Shown piece by piece: positions 1-10,134 of a stretch of 64,000 bases of DNA; positions within the stretch are counted from its first letter, which is position 1; each line of letters starts with the position of its first letter. Origin of the DNA: Tuctoria greenei. Its lineage: Eukaryota > Streptophyta > Magnoliopsida > Poales > Poaceae. The notes beneath the pieces were generated by a model, which did no database searches, was not told the DNA's origin, and was given only the letters and a program-made list of their open reading frames with translations. A program made the translations under genes and the position numbers. The stretch covers positions 10,818,565 to 10,882,564 of the forward strand of contig JAYESD010000005.1 of NCBI GenBank assembly GCA_036927565.1, given 5' to 3'.

Positions 1-554
1 TGGACACCAATTGCGGGAGGGTTGTATTCCTCTCCATTCTGTTCATTGAGAACAGGGGAATTAGTGTGAATGGAAGACACCTGCATCTCCATATAATCAT
101 TTCTATAATCATAAAAGTGTTTCTGTATAACGTTATTTGCAGCTGTATTACTGACCTCGGTCATGTCATTTGCTGACTCTTCAGCATGTACAGGGATGTT
201 ATTTTCAACATTGAACTCCTGCATTACCTTGCTTTTAACATTGAGAACAGAAAAAGGAATCTGTATGTTATTACTGATAAATGAATCACACACCTGATTA
301 TGAATTCTGTTCCCAGATGTTTCAGTTCTTAGTGTAGCGAGAAGCATCATGTAATGTGCATTGATGGAGTGTTGGCGTCCTTGCTGGGAATTACCATCTC
401 TCACACCCGAAGCACTTTTGTTAGCACCCTGTAGCTGCCTACTTCCTTTGATTCCACTATTATCACGTTCCTCCTCACCAAGTAGGTCATCATTATCATC
501 ACCAAAGTTATCCAAATCCATATCCATAGGTGCAGGCGGTCCACTAGTGACCTC
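1..554 (-). pseudogene. C-terminal part of a disrupted CCHC/DUF4283-like gene
   Basis: The minus strand is open from 554 down to the window edge and reads as an acidic, low-complexity tail (MDMDLDNFGDDNDDLLGEEE near 530-470) followed by a polar Asn/Ser-rich stretch. It belongs to the gene whose front half lies at 5779-7082. If Copia-1 and one copy of its 5-bp target duplication are removed, the codons run on in frame from ...FRVEDE into VTSGPPAP. That continuity is seen in the sequence. The protein has no known catalytic role; membership of a large grass family with zinc knuckles is from memory. The gene continues beyond position 1. Not expected to be functional because of the insertion and upstream stops. 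Confidence 0.72.
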
Positions 555-683
555 TGTTATGAATGGGGCTTGTATTATTCAGGAGACCGTAGGCCTCTAT
601 AAATAGATGTACAGGAATGATCAATAAACATAAAAGCCCTTATGCAAAAGGGAAATAGAAAACACACCCCTACACCTCTAATA
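555..683 (-). repeat. Copia-1 3' LTR
   Basis: This is the downstream LTR in element orientation. It matches 5650-5778 along its full length. The inner end reads TATTAGAGG here against TGTTAGAGG in the other copy. At 129 bp it is far shorter than the 0.5-2.9 kb LTRs of the other elements in this window. Confidence 0.93.
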
Positions 684-704
684 CCCCCCCCCCCTTCAAA
701 CTCA
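684..704 (-). other. Copia-1 polypurine tract
   Basis: A run of C on the plus strand reads as GAAGGGGGGGGGGG on the minus strand, directly next to the 3' LTR. That is where plus-strand DNA priming starts. Confidence 0.85.
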
Positions 705-1844
705 AGGTGTGTCATGAACACTGAGTTTGGAGAGATAAAAACAATGCTGAGCTCTGGTCTGTGCCTTTGTGAAGAAATCTGCTAGCTGAAGCTCTGAAGG
801 CACATACTGAAGATCAACAACATTATCCTGTACCTGCGCTCGTGTATAAGAAGCATCAACACCAATATGCTTTGTAAGCTCATGCTTGACCAGATCACGA
901 GCAATGCTGATAGCACCTGTACTGTCAGATAAAAGGGGGGTCGGCATACCAACAGAAACACCAAAGTCCTCAAGCAACCATCGTAACCAAGTCACCTCTG
1001 CACTCACAAGAGCCATAGCACGCAACTCAGCCTCTGCACTCGAACGAGAAACTGCTACCTGTTTCTTAGTCTTCCAAGCAATGAGGGAACCACCAAGAAA
1101 AACACAATAGGCAGAAAGTGATCGACGATCAGAGGGATCACTAGCCCAAGTAGCATCAGAATATGATTTGAGCTGTAGAGAGCTAGAGAGTGAGAAGAAC
1201 GAGCGTCTAGAGATAGTCCCACGAAGATAACGCAAGACACAGAGCAATTGACTGTAGTAAACCTGGGTGGGAGCAGAGACAAACTGACTCAGAATGTGAA
1301 CAGAGTACGAGATATCAGGACGAGTGACACCAAGGTACAAGAGACTCCCTACAATATGGCGATAACGAGTAGGATCATCAAGAGGCTCACCATCAGTGGC
1401 CCGAAGATGGACATTGAGTTCCATGGGAGTCTCAACAGTCCTGTGATCAGTAAGAGAAGCCCGATTTAGAAGATCCTGAATGTACTTTTCTTGAGACGGA
1501 TAAATTCCCTCAGAAGAGGAAGAAACCTCAATCCCAAGAAAATAACGAAGAGGACCAAGATCGGACATAAGAAACTGCTCACTGAGATGGGCCTTCACAA
1601 AGGCTATGTACTCTGAATCATCTCCGGTGATGATCATGTCATCAACATAGAGAAGAAGAAGAGTGCAGCCACGTGATGAAGTATGCACAAAAAGCGCTGG
1701 ATCATGAGCACTGGCAGAGAAACCAGCAGCAGTGACCACAGACGCAAATCGCTGAAACCAAGCACGAGGAGCCTGCTTAAGGCAATAAAGAGAACGCCGA
1801 AGGCGACAAACCATACCCTCAGGAACAGAATACCCAGGTGGTGG
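702..1844 (-). pseudogene. Copia-1 RT C-terminal half and RNase H
   Basis: Reads SLYCLKQAPRAWF, then the RT catalytic LLYVDDMII, then SDLGPLRYFLGIEV, GSLLYLGVTRPDI and an RNase H ending in LQLADFFTKA. These are the diagnostic blocks of Copia reverse transcriptase and its RNase H (copying of genomic RNA into DNA inside virus-like particles). YVDD and the RNase H block SDATWA are present. The frame is continuous with 1845-3236, from which it is cut off by a TAG at 1845-1847 where the family has Gln, a simple C-to-T change. The reading ends at a stop 20 bp from the polypurine tract, as expected. Confidence 0.92.
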
Positions 1845-3598
1845 CTACATATAAACCTCCTCATGCAGCTCTCCATTAAGAAAAGCATTCTTTGCATCAA
1901 GCTGAGAGATGGACCAATCACAAACAGAGACAACAGCAAGCAGAGTACGAATTGTGGTCATGTGAGCGACAGGAGCAAAGGTCTCATCATAGTCACGACA
2001 ATGTTCCTGCTGGAAGCCATGAGCAACTAATCGAGCCTTATATCGCTCAAGTGAACCATCCGAGCGGGTCTTAACCTTATAAACCCACTTACAGGTGATG
2101 GGTCGAACACTGGGGGGACAGGGCACAAGTTCCCACGTGCCGGTGTGCTCGAGAGCAGCAATCTCCTCAGCCATCGCATGCTGCCATTCCTGATGAGGAA
2201 TAGCATCATGATACGTAGTCGGCTCAGGAAGAGTAGTAGCAGCAAAGCTAGAAGGAGAGTACCAATCAGGAGGCTGGCGAGAACGATGACCTCGTTCAAG
2301 GGGTTGCTCAGGAGAAGAATCATCAGAAGGAGATGATTCCTCAGAAGAAGAAGGCGTATCCGGAGAGTCAAACTGAGCTGGAGAAGCTGAGACATCAGAT
2401 GAATCAACAGGAGTAGACGACTCATCAGAAGAAGATGGCACATCTGTAGGAGGCACAACTCGTCGAGTATATACTTGCGTCACCGGAGCCTTCAAAGCAT
2501 AATCAGGAACCATCGAAGAAGGTTCCGAAGAAGAGGAGGTCATGGATGGAGGTACTGAGTGTGAGGGAGAAACACTCACAACTGGAGCTTCAGGAAGAAA
2601 AAGGAACGAAATAGGATCAATCACCGATATAGAAGAAGTATCAGAAGATGGTCGGGGATAGAAAGGACGTGTCTCATCAAAAACAACATCCCGTGAAATT
2701 CTCATTCGTCGACCAACCGGATCCCAACAACGATATCCCTTATGCTCCGAGATGTAGCCTAAGAAAACACACTCAACAGACTGAGCAGTCAACTTAGTGC
2801 GCTCACGTGGTGCAAGCAACACGTAGCACACACTGCCAAAGAGACAAAGACTGGTATAATCAGGCATCTTGCCTGTAAGGCGCTCAAAGGGAATTCCACC
2901 TTTAAGGGTAGACAATGGCTGAATGTTAATTAAGAAAGTGGCCGTAGAAACAGCCTTAGCCCAAAAATGAGGTGGAACAGAAGAGGCAATCAGAAGAGTG
3001 CGAGCTGTGTCAAGGATATGTCGATGCTTGCGCTCTGCAACACCATTCTGAGCATGAGCACCTGGACAAGAGAATTGTGCAAGTGTTCCTTGCTCAGAAA
3101 GAAAATGGCGAAGAGCATCAGATAGATACTCACCAGCAGAGTCAGCTCGAAAAATACGAATAGAGGTGTCAAAGTGAGTACGGACCATAGTCGAGAATGA
3201 TTTATAGATAGATAACGCCTCACTGCGATGCTTCATAAAGTAGATCCATGTGTGACGAGAAAATCATCTATAAAAATGATATAATACCGATGTCCTCCTT
3301 TTGAAGCAAAAGGAGTAGGGCCCCATACATCAGAGTGAACAAGATCAAAAGGACGCTTAGACACTGACTCGCTAGAAGGATAAGGAAGTTGAATCTGCTT
3401 CCCTAGCCGACAACCCTGACAATGAGCTAAAGACTCAGAACTAGAAACCAATCCTAAAACACCTCGACGAACTAGAATGGAGAGGCGAGAGCCACAAAGA
3501 TGACCCAAACGGTGGTGCCACTGAGCAAACGTCGAAATGGACGAAGCAGCAAGAGTGGAGCCGACTGAGCTGGCAGGCGCAGCGGAAGGAAGACGAAG
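1845..3598 (-). pseudogene. Copia-1 GAG-pre-integrase, integrase and RT N-terminal half
   Basis: From 3598 downward the translation shows the GAG-pre-integrase region (HRLGHLCGS, CQGCRLGKQ), the integrase start (DLVHSDVWGP, FIDDF), then a break near 3240, where the frame changes by an indel. It resumes at 3236 with RADSAGEYLS and the NGVAERKHRHILD block carrying the third catalytic acid. The integrase C-terminus (CVFLGYISEHKGYRCWDP), a Ser-rich linker and RT motif DAKNAFLNGELHEEVYM follow. Integrase inserts the cDNA; RT makes it. Truncated by TAG at 1845. Function is inferred from these family motifs. Confidence 0.9.
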
Positions 3599-4024
3599 TC
3601 AGTCAAGCTCCCAAAGACGCTGTGAGTCACAACGACGAGGGCCAGTACCAAGCAGACGACCCGTGCGACGATCCTGAACATAGCAACAATCATGATCAAG
3701 AATCACTCGACAATCATTATCAGTGAGTTGACCAGCAGATATAAGTTGCATTGTAAGTCCAGGAACAAATGAAACAGCAGGAACAACAAAAGAGTCAGAC
3801 AGAAGAGTGCCCTGTCCAATAACCGAAAGAGGAGAACCATCGGCAGTATGAACAATAGAAGGACGATACGAAGAACTCAAGGAAGACAAACTCGTGTGAT
3901 AAGGAGTCATATGGAACGAAGCACCAGAGTCAAGAATCCATGGATAGTTACCTGGAGCAGAAGTAGAAGGTGGTCCCTTAGTGGAAGACGAAGAAGCAGC
4001 AGCAGTACTCGAAGGCGCAGAGGA
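3599..4024 (-). pseudogene. Copia-1 aspartic protease region
   Basis: The frame carries WILDSGASFHMT near 3930-3900, the active-site Asp-Ser-Gly of the Copia protease that cuts the polyprotein. FVPGLTMQLISAGQL, a common block following the protease, is also present. It is in the same frame as gag but separated by the TAG at 4025-4027, and it ends at a TGA at 3599. Normally gag, protease and pol form one polyprotein in this lineage, so both stops are lesions. Confidence 0.88.
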
Positions 4025-5082
4025 CTAAGCCACAGAACCAGCAGCTCCCGATGGTGCAGAAGTAGCAAGGCGACGAAGAAGCATGAGTATCTGGGCATCC
4101 GTAGGAGCAGAACTCACCTGAGATCCTTCAGTACTAGCACCACCAGTACCCTGTGAAGACCGACGAGCCTGAGCCTTCCTCTTTTTGAAACAAGACGTCT
4201 CCTCATGACCATCTTTACCACAGTAATTACAATGACAAGCACCACGCCCCCTTGGCGTAGAAGAAGAAGCCAAAGTCGTCACCGTCGACGGAGAGACAGT
4301 ATGTACCGGTGTCGAAGAGCGGGCTGCCAATACTGAAGTAACACACAGTAACCCGGCAGCCTGAAGACGAGTCTCCTCATTACGAACACTCGTCAGAGCA
4401 TCCATAAGAGAAACACAGGGGTGACGAGCAAGAAGCTGAGCACGAAGAGGCTCAAACTCGGCACGAAGACGAGTCAGAAAGTCATAGGTGTGTTGAAGCT
4501 CAAGCGCAGCCTTCTGACTCTTACAAGACGAACATGTATCTGTCGACAACCGAGGACCAAGAGCATCAAGCTGACGCCAAATAGCAGACATCTGACTGAA
4601 GAACTCCTCTACTGAAGCATCTCCCTGCTGCAACAATTGCTCCTGACGAATAGCAGCAAGGTAGGTAGACTGTTCAGTAGGCTCATAGCGAGAGCGAAGA
4701 AAAGCCCACATCTGATGTGCAAACTCAAACTCAACTATGTCTGCAGCAAGACGATCCTCCATACTGGCAGCAAGAATAGCAGCAACCCGAGCATCATCAT
4801 CTAGCCAGCTCCTGTATAAACTGACGTGAGACTGATACCTAGAAAGGAGTACATCATAATCAGCCAACAGTTTCTTCTTGTCATCATCGGTAGCCTTATC
4901 TGGAATTACAGGCTCCGAAGGAACTCAGGACAAGACGGGCATTGGAGATCGCCCGTAAGATACTCCCAGAGTCGCAGACCTTGCATATGCAGGAGCATAC
5001 GAGGAACCCAGTCACAGTAATTAGTTCCATCGATGAGCACCGGACACCGTACGACTGAAAGCCCGCCCGAAGAAGTCATCAT
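4025..5082 (-). pseudogene. Copia-1 gag (capsid-nucleocapsid), frameshifted
   Basis: The most likely start is the tandem ATG at 5082/5079, giving an N-terminus with LIDGTNYCDWVPRM and GLRLWEYLTGDL, the usual Copia gag opening. Near 4925 the frame breaks and continues one frame over as LLADYDVLLSRYQ to the end. An alpha-helical capsid region (AADIVEFEFAHQMWAFLRS, STYLAAIRQEQLLQQGD) is followed by one zinc knuckle, CNYCGKDGHEETSC, which fits CX2CX4HX4C and binds genomic RNA. It ends at a premature TAG just before the protease. Confidence 0.88.
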
Positions 5083-5360
5083 GATAAAGATGACCGACGA
5101 TGGCGAGAAAGCAAAAGAGAGAAAAGAGAAGAAAGAAAAGAATAATAATGAGATTTTTTTCTCTGTTTTTTTGCTTTTTTTTGAATTTTTTTTGCAACTG
5201 GAACCCTAGCTGTCACGACCGAAGCAGTGCCGCCGCGGACGAGACGACAGCTGTCTCCACAGACGCGGCCACGGACGAGCAGGGAGGAAGCCTTCAAGTC
5301 AGATGTGCTCCACGGGAGAAAGCACTGCCTCAATCACGTGGGCAGTGCTGCATGCCCATG

Positions 5361-5420
5361 TGATTGCCTGCTCCACCAGGCACAAGGACGTGATTGCCTG
5401 CTCCACCAGGCACAAGGACA
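5361..5420. repeat. 30-bp tandem duplication in the Copia-1 leader
   Basis: Two head-to-tail 30-bp units (5361-5390, 5391-5420) differ only at the last base. They lie in the untranslated leader between primer site and gag. No function is evident. Confidence 0.9.
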
Positions 5421-5637
5421 AAAGCACCCACGTGAGTCTCTTCAATGCACAGTCTGGTATGAATTGATCAACGCGCAGGAAGCCTCTGCCAGATAAAGGA
5501 AGAGGCGCACAGATCCAAAAACGAAGACGTGGAAGTCTCCGCCAAACAATGAATCAAGAGGTGCGCGATCCAAAGACGTCAGAACGAAGACGTCGGGATA
5601 GGGTGGCGTCTAGGGTAGAAGGAACCCTAATTTGATA

Positions 5638-5649
5638 GCTCTAATATCA
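5638..5649 (-). other. Copia-1 primer-binding site
   Basis: On the minus strand, TGATATTAGAGC directly follows the 5' LTR. The usual sequence complementary to initiator tRNA-Met is TGGTATCAGAGC; the differences include a C-to-T change. The leader from here to the gag start (5083-5637) has no other gene. Confidence 0.8.
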
Positions 5650-5778
5650 TATTATGAATGGGGCTTGTATTATTCAGGAGACCGTAGGCTTCTATAAATA
5701 GATGTACAAGAATGGTCAATAAACATAAAAGCCCTTATGCAAAAGGGAAATAGAAAACACACCCCTACACCTCTAACA
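5650..5778 (-). repeat. Copia-1 5' LTR
   Basis: This is the upstream LTR in element orientation, the same length as 555-683, ending TGTTAGAGG at the outer edge and followed by the ACCTC duplication at 5779-5783. It would carry the element promoter. Confidence 0.93.
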
Positions 5779-7082
5779 ACCTCATCCTCTACCCTAAATT
5801 TTAATTCATAGAGGTATTCATCAATTACCACATCAACTTAGTATGGTATTAGGTTCGGATACAACACTAATGCTTGGAAGCGACAAATCCCATGTTTTCT
5901 AGTAAAAATCATATCGACATCAATCGTGACTCCTATAAGTGAACCAACCGCCCAGATTATTAAGAATTCCCTTAGTTCTTCCGGGAGCCCTGAGCATTGT
6001 ATCCAAACCTTCGAAAGTTTAGCCTTTGCACCATTTGCGCCTCCTTTCTCTTCAATTTTCAGTTTTGCATTGTTAAATCTCGTATGCACTGTTCCCCATT
6101 CCGCCATCCTCTTTAATTCCATTCTTGATGGAAATAAATTCTTGAATGTGTTCATTCCAGATTCCTCCACATGCCAAGTCCATTTTGCAGGAATTAGTCT
6201 CTCCAATTCTTGCCTTTACTGAGCCACGGTAAGAGAACCGTCCATCACTTTTATCTCTGCTGCCCTAACATCGGTCTTTGTTTTCTGGGAGACTGAATAT
6301 GGGATTGGAATATGATAGAAACCAAGACCATCAACAGAAAAACCACACATGGATGCACTTTGCCTGGCTGCTCTGTATACCGGGCATCTTTGTTTTGTAT
6401 GTTGATCACAGTCGCATATTTCACAATACAGCTCCCGGATACATTCTTCAAGTGCATGCCCTTTGGTATAACAACGACTATAGTAAGGCTTATTGCCATT
6501 GTTATCCTTGGAATTTTTGGCAGATGATTCAGGAATCTCAACTGCAGTCGCTTTTGACATTTTGTTAATCTGTTCGATCTTGGATGATGATTTCTCTACC
6601 TGACTGCCTTCCGATTCCTTTGTGTTGATCTGTATAGGATTAGACTGATCTATAACCAATGCAATAGCTTGCTGCAACAGTGCAGCCGCATGCGCTGGAA
6701 GGTTTAACTGGACTGGGACATTCCCTGTATGTGATGAATGATCAATTTTCATGTCATTTGACTGGTATGAGTCATAGCTTTTGTGATTACCTTGGACTCT
6801 CGCACCTCCCCTGCCAGTATAACCATCTGTGCTGCCTCTACCGTAACCTCCTCTGTAACTCGGATTCCTCCCTCCAAACCTTCTGTTTGGGTAGCTTCCA
6901 CGATTGCCCCTGCCTCCACAATGTGTTGATCCATAGCCAGGGTGAAACCTCGAGTTCTGTAGGTTTCGATTGATGAAGTTTCCCTGGCCACTGATCCCTC
7001 CAAGCCTCCAGTTGAATGCTGAGTCTCTTTGTCCGCCCCGGTTGCCGCCGTTATTCTCCATCGACCGCCGCATCACTTCCAC
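5779..7082 (-). pseudogene. CCHC zinc-knuckle / DUF4283-like gene, N-terminal and central part
   Basis: One minus-strand frame runs from about 7070 to 5783. First comes a Gly/Arg-rich RGG-type tail (about residues 10-100). Then two zinc knuckles: the second, CEICDCDQHTKQRC, is intact, and the first has Tyr where the first Cys should be. Then the block CGFSVDGLGFYHIPIP, and a DUF4283-like domain with WHVEESGMNTFKNLFPS, KVWIQCSGLPEELREFLIIW and VDMIFTRKHG. RNA or nucleic-acid binding is implied by the knuckles and RGG tail; the true role is unknown. Two in-frame TAA codons (6213-6215, 5838-5840) break it, and Copia-1 sits at 5778. The family being grass-abundant is from memory. Start codon uncertain: ATG at about 7073 or an upstream exon. 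Confidence 0.75.
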
Positions 7083-7133
7083 GTAGGAGAACCAGCGTGC
7101 GGCACGAGGTTTGACGTACGGTGCTCTAGGGTT

Positions 7134-7664
7134 CTAATGTGGGAGACCAGCTCGACCAGATAAAGCCACAAGCCCAGGAACTGGCCGGTATGGCATAGAC
7201 AGACTTAGAAAAAACTTCAGGCACATCAACTTGGGCTTATTGATTTTTCCACTCTTGTATTCAAAATTGAAATTTGAATGACGATCCGCCCCTGTCGCTC
7301 CCCCCAAATAACGGAAATCTCGTGCTAGAAACTCGGCACTGGGGACTGACCCCATTGGCCTCTTTTGCCGGATCACCGATGCATACTTGGAAGACGCAGA
7401 TTTGATTCTGTGATGATCATCTTCCGGCTCCTCACCGAGATCGGTAAGAGGAAAGAACCGGTTGATCCTCAACGGATTCTCCACTCCGTGAACTTTCTTA
7501 GACTTGCCTGTCAATGCTACAACCACTTCCATCTCTCTGGCAAAGTTTTCAGCACTCGCAGGACTGTTTCGCTTTTGATCAGAGACCTTTGCCGGAGCCA
7601 AAGTTAGTCTGCGGATTCGTAAATTTTTCTTTCCCATTGAGCGTGGAGTTCGCGGCATGGACAA
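7134..7664 (-). CDS. Uncharacterised ORF, possibly an upstream exon of the CCHC/DUF4283-like gene
   Basis: An open frame of about 173 codons from an ATG at 7655 or 7664, rich in Lys/Arg at the start and with no domain I recognise. It lies immediately upstream of, and on the same strand as, the zinc-knuckle gene, with about 50 bp between its stop and that reading. It could be a first exon with the intron starting inside it; the block RINRFFPLTDLGEEPEDD looks like a short conserved motif rather than random translation. No splice pair could be fixed with confidence. It could also be non-coding. Confidence 0.3.
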   Translation of the reverse strand: MSMPRTPRSMGKKNLRIRRLTLAPAKVSDQKRNSPASAENFAREMEVVVALTGKSKKVHGVENPLRINRFFPLTDLGEEPEDDHHRIKSASSKYASVIRQKRPMGSVPSAEFLARDFRYLGGATGADRHSNFNFEYKSGKINKPKLMCLKFFLSLSMPYRPVPGLVALSGRAGLPH

Positions 7665-7987
7665 GCAACAATTGATCGATCGAAAGGCAACGTCGTTGGC
7701 TGGTGTGAGTGGCTACAGTGCCATGCAGCCTGTAGCCACTCACGTCAATTTGTGCGGCAAAGCTCGAGGTTACATGTACACGACGATGTTGATGAAGACT
7801 ACCTATGCAGACAGAAGCCTTCGCCCGAGTCCTGATGGCCTCCTTCTTCCTAGCCGGCCACCGCTCCGCTCCACCAGTCGTCGCACCCGCCTCCGCTGCC
7901 GCGCCGTTCCGCTTCGCCGACCGCCGCGCCGCTCCGCTTTGCCAGCCGTCGTGCCTGCCGCCGCCGTCGCGGGAGACGCTAATACAA
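7665..7987. other. GC-rich stretch without a supported gene
   Basis: Contains a 13-bp perfect inverted repeat (7705-7717 and 7731-7743) and a CG-rich core at 7840-7980. Reading frames here are long only because stop codons are rare in CG-rich DNA. The right end joins abruptly to Copia G pol codons. It may be the promoter or leader of the minus-strand gene, but nothing proves it. Confidence 0.4.
7705..7743. repeat. 13-bp perfect hairpin
   Basis: GTGAGTGGCTACA and its exact complement are separated by a 13-nt loop. Too short to be called a MITE, and no flanking duplication was found. Confidence 0.8.
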
Positions 7988-9940
7988 TAAGTTGCCATTT
8001 TATTGGCTATACAAAAAAGAGTAAGTAATATCGTTTCTACAATCCAGAACGATATACTAAGTTTGTGGAAACAAGGCATGCCGTCTTTTTAGAGGATGTC
8101 GTAATCAGGGGGAGTATGGTAAGACGAGAAATTAATCTTGAAGAGAAGCGGGTTTATGTACCCACTCCTATGATTCAAGAACCTTATTTCTCATTACCTA
8201 CTATTGTTGATTTATCAGTGCCTATTGGTAAAGATTCAACACTTGTTGTTAGTTCTCCATTGACAACGAAATTATTAAGAAAGAATGAACATTCTTCGCC
8301 CGTTGTCATTAATCATGAAGAGCAACAACAGCCTCAAAATGAGTATAATGTGCAATTAAGAAGATCTCAATGAGAAAAAAAATCGGCCATTCTGGACGAT
8401 TATGAGATCTATTTGAGTGAGGCAATTCAAATGGAGGGTGATCTCACCACATTTGAAGCAGCTATGAGAAGTCATCAATCATCTGAATGGCGTAAAGCCA
8501 TAGAGGATGAAATAAGGTCTATGGAATGAAACAAAGTCTGAAATTTAGTTGAGATTCCTAATGGAGCCAAAACAGTAGGATGTAAATGGGTCAACAAAAT
8601 TAAACATGACTCCAAAGGGAATATTGATAAGTTTAAGATCAGACTTATTGCAAAAGGCTTCACTCAAAGAGAAGTAATTGATTATAATGAGATATTTTTA
8701 CCCGTCTCAAGTAAGGATTCTTTCAAAACCATTATAACATTATTTGCACATTATAATTTAGAATTACATCAGATGGATGTAAAGACGGCGTTTCTCAATG
8801 CTGATCTATATGAGAATGTATATATGACACAAACGAAAGGTTTTGTTGTTAAGGGTAAGAAACATATGGGATGCCACTTAATAAAGTCCATCTATGGACT
8901 TAAACAAGCATCAAGGCAGTGGTATCTCATGTTTGATGAGATAGTAAGAAAGTTTGGGTTTAAAGAAAATAAGGAGGACAATTACATTTATGCTAAGTTT
9001 AAGAACGAGAAATTTATTTTCCTCGTGCTTTATGTAGATGATAGACTACTTGTAAGTAGTGATGTCAATCTACTATCAGAAACTAAAAAGTTCTTGTCCT
9101 CTAATTTTGATATGAAGATCTTGGTGAAGCATTCTATATATTGGACATAGAAATTCACCGAGATAGAATAAAGGGGTATTAAGTTTAGCACAAAAGGCAT
9201 ACTTAAGGAGTGTACTTGGAAAGTATGGTATGCATGAAAATAAGTTTTTGTCTGCTCTAATGAGTTAAGGTTGGTAAGTATGGAACCAATAAGAGGTCGA
9301 CCTAATAAGAATCGGTTCCAAAACTTCTTGCTATCAGAAGTTTTAAGTTTTGCTCAATTTCTAAGTTACCTTGACAAAGTTAAAGTATCGGGTTAATTTT
9401 GGCATAAGTAAGTCCAATCCAGATGACTGGATATAAATAAGTATTACTTGCAGTTTTGCAAGTATTAAGGTCTCATGGTAAGTTAAGTATAAGATTAAGT
9501 CATTGGAATAATGACTTACTAAGACTCAGTTTGTGCGAGATGTGTAGTGAATCCACATCAGTAATCAACACTCGCATAATGAAGCTTTATTGTGGAAAAG
9601 CTCCTAATTTAGGGTCACTGCGTCATGTGTGATGCATACCAAATATATATTATAAATGAGACCACCGAGCAGACACAATAAGTAAACCCGAATTGTGAGT
9701 GGTTGATAGCATTAAACCACTTAAGCTTTTTTGTACTCCAGAGACAATAAGTTATATGTGATGCCAAACACATTGACATAAGTTATGTGTTGTAAAGGAG
9801 TAATTCCGGGATCATATTAAGCAGTGAATATTGAGCAAATTAGTACCAAGCGAATGCTTGCGGATCCGCTTACAAAAGGTCTTCCACTCAACGTGTTCAG
9901 TGAACACGTGGCTAGCATGGGTTTAAGGGAGAACCTATGA
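7988..9940 (+). pseudogene. Element G pol remnant: integrase end, RT, RNase H tail
   Basis: Readable blocks in order: YRFYNPERYTKFVETRHAVF (integrase C-terminus), a linker ending in LRRSQ, RT with LHQMDVKTAFLNADLYENVY, LIKSIYGLKQASRQWYLMF and LYVDDRLLVSS, then FYILDIEIHRDR. A long badly decayed stretch (about 9230-9840) follows, and finally MLADPLTKGLPLNVF with the stop at 9938-9940. Stops at 8371 (TGA where family members have Arg) and 8527 (TGA for Trp) fit C-to-T or G-to-A changes. Frameshift near 9122. It would have made reverse transcriptase and RNase H; now dead. Confidence 0.88.
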
Positions 9941-10122
9941 TCACCGGATATTTAGAGGCCAAGTAAGAGTAAGGTTCATTTTTAACTGTCAGATGTATTG
10001 TGATCCTCGAGTCCAATAATACGTAAATGGTTGTTGTGATGCGCTGTGCCCTATATGTCAAGCATGAAAAAGTGGACACTAAGTTTAGTATTAAGTAAGT
10101 TGGTAAGTTTCAGTTTCGAGTT

Positions 10123-10134
10123 CAAGGGGGAGAA
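10123..10134 (+). other. Element G polypurine tract
   Basis: CAAGGGGGAGAA lies immediately before the TGTTAG start of the 3' LTR, the standard Copia arrangement. Confidence 0.85.

Larger units (their letters stand above)
555..5778 (-). mobile_element. Copia-1: complete Copia LTR retrotransposon with 129-bp LTRs
   Basis: Two 129-bp direct repeats (555-683 and 5650-5778) flank gag-protease-integrase-RT-RNase H on the minus strand, the Copia gene order. The perfect target-site duplication ACCTC is at 550-554 and 5779-5783. The outer ends are TGTTA...TAACA. A tRNA-iMet-like primer site and a G-rich polypurine tract sit in the expected places. By eye the LTRs differ at 5 of 129 positions, so the insertion is not very recent. 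Coding frames carry at least three in-frame stops and two frameshifts, so the copy is dead. It sits inside the CCHC/DUF4283-like gene in the same orientation. Confidence 0.95.

Noticed and set aside
7657..8028. Long plus-strand frame rich in Arg/Pro/Ala
   Set aside because: Stop-poor because of CG-rich sequence; composition is that of random CG-rich translation, and it runs into the Copia junction.
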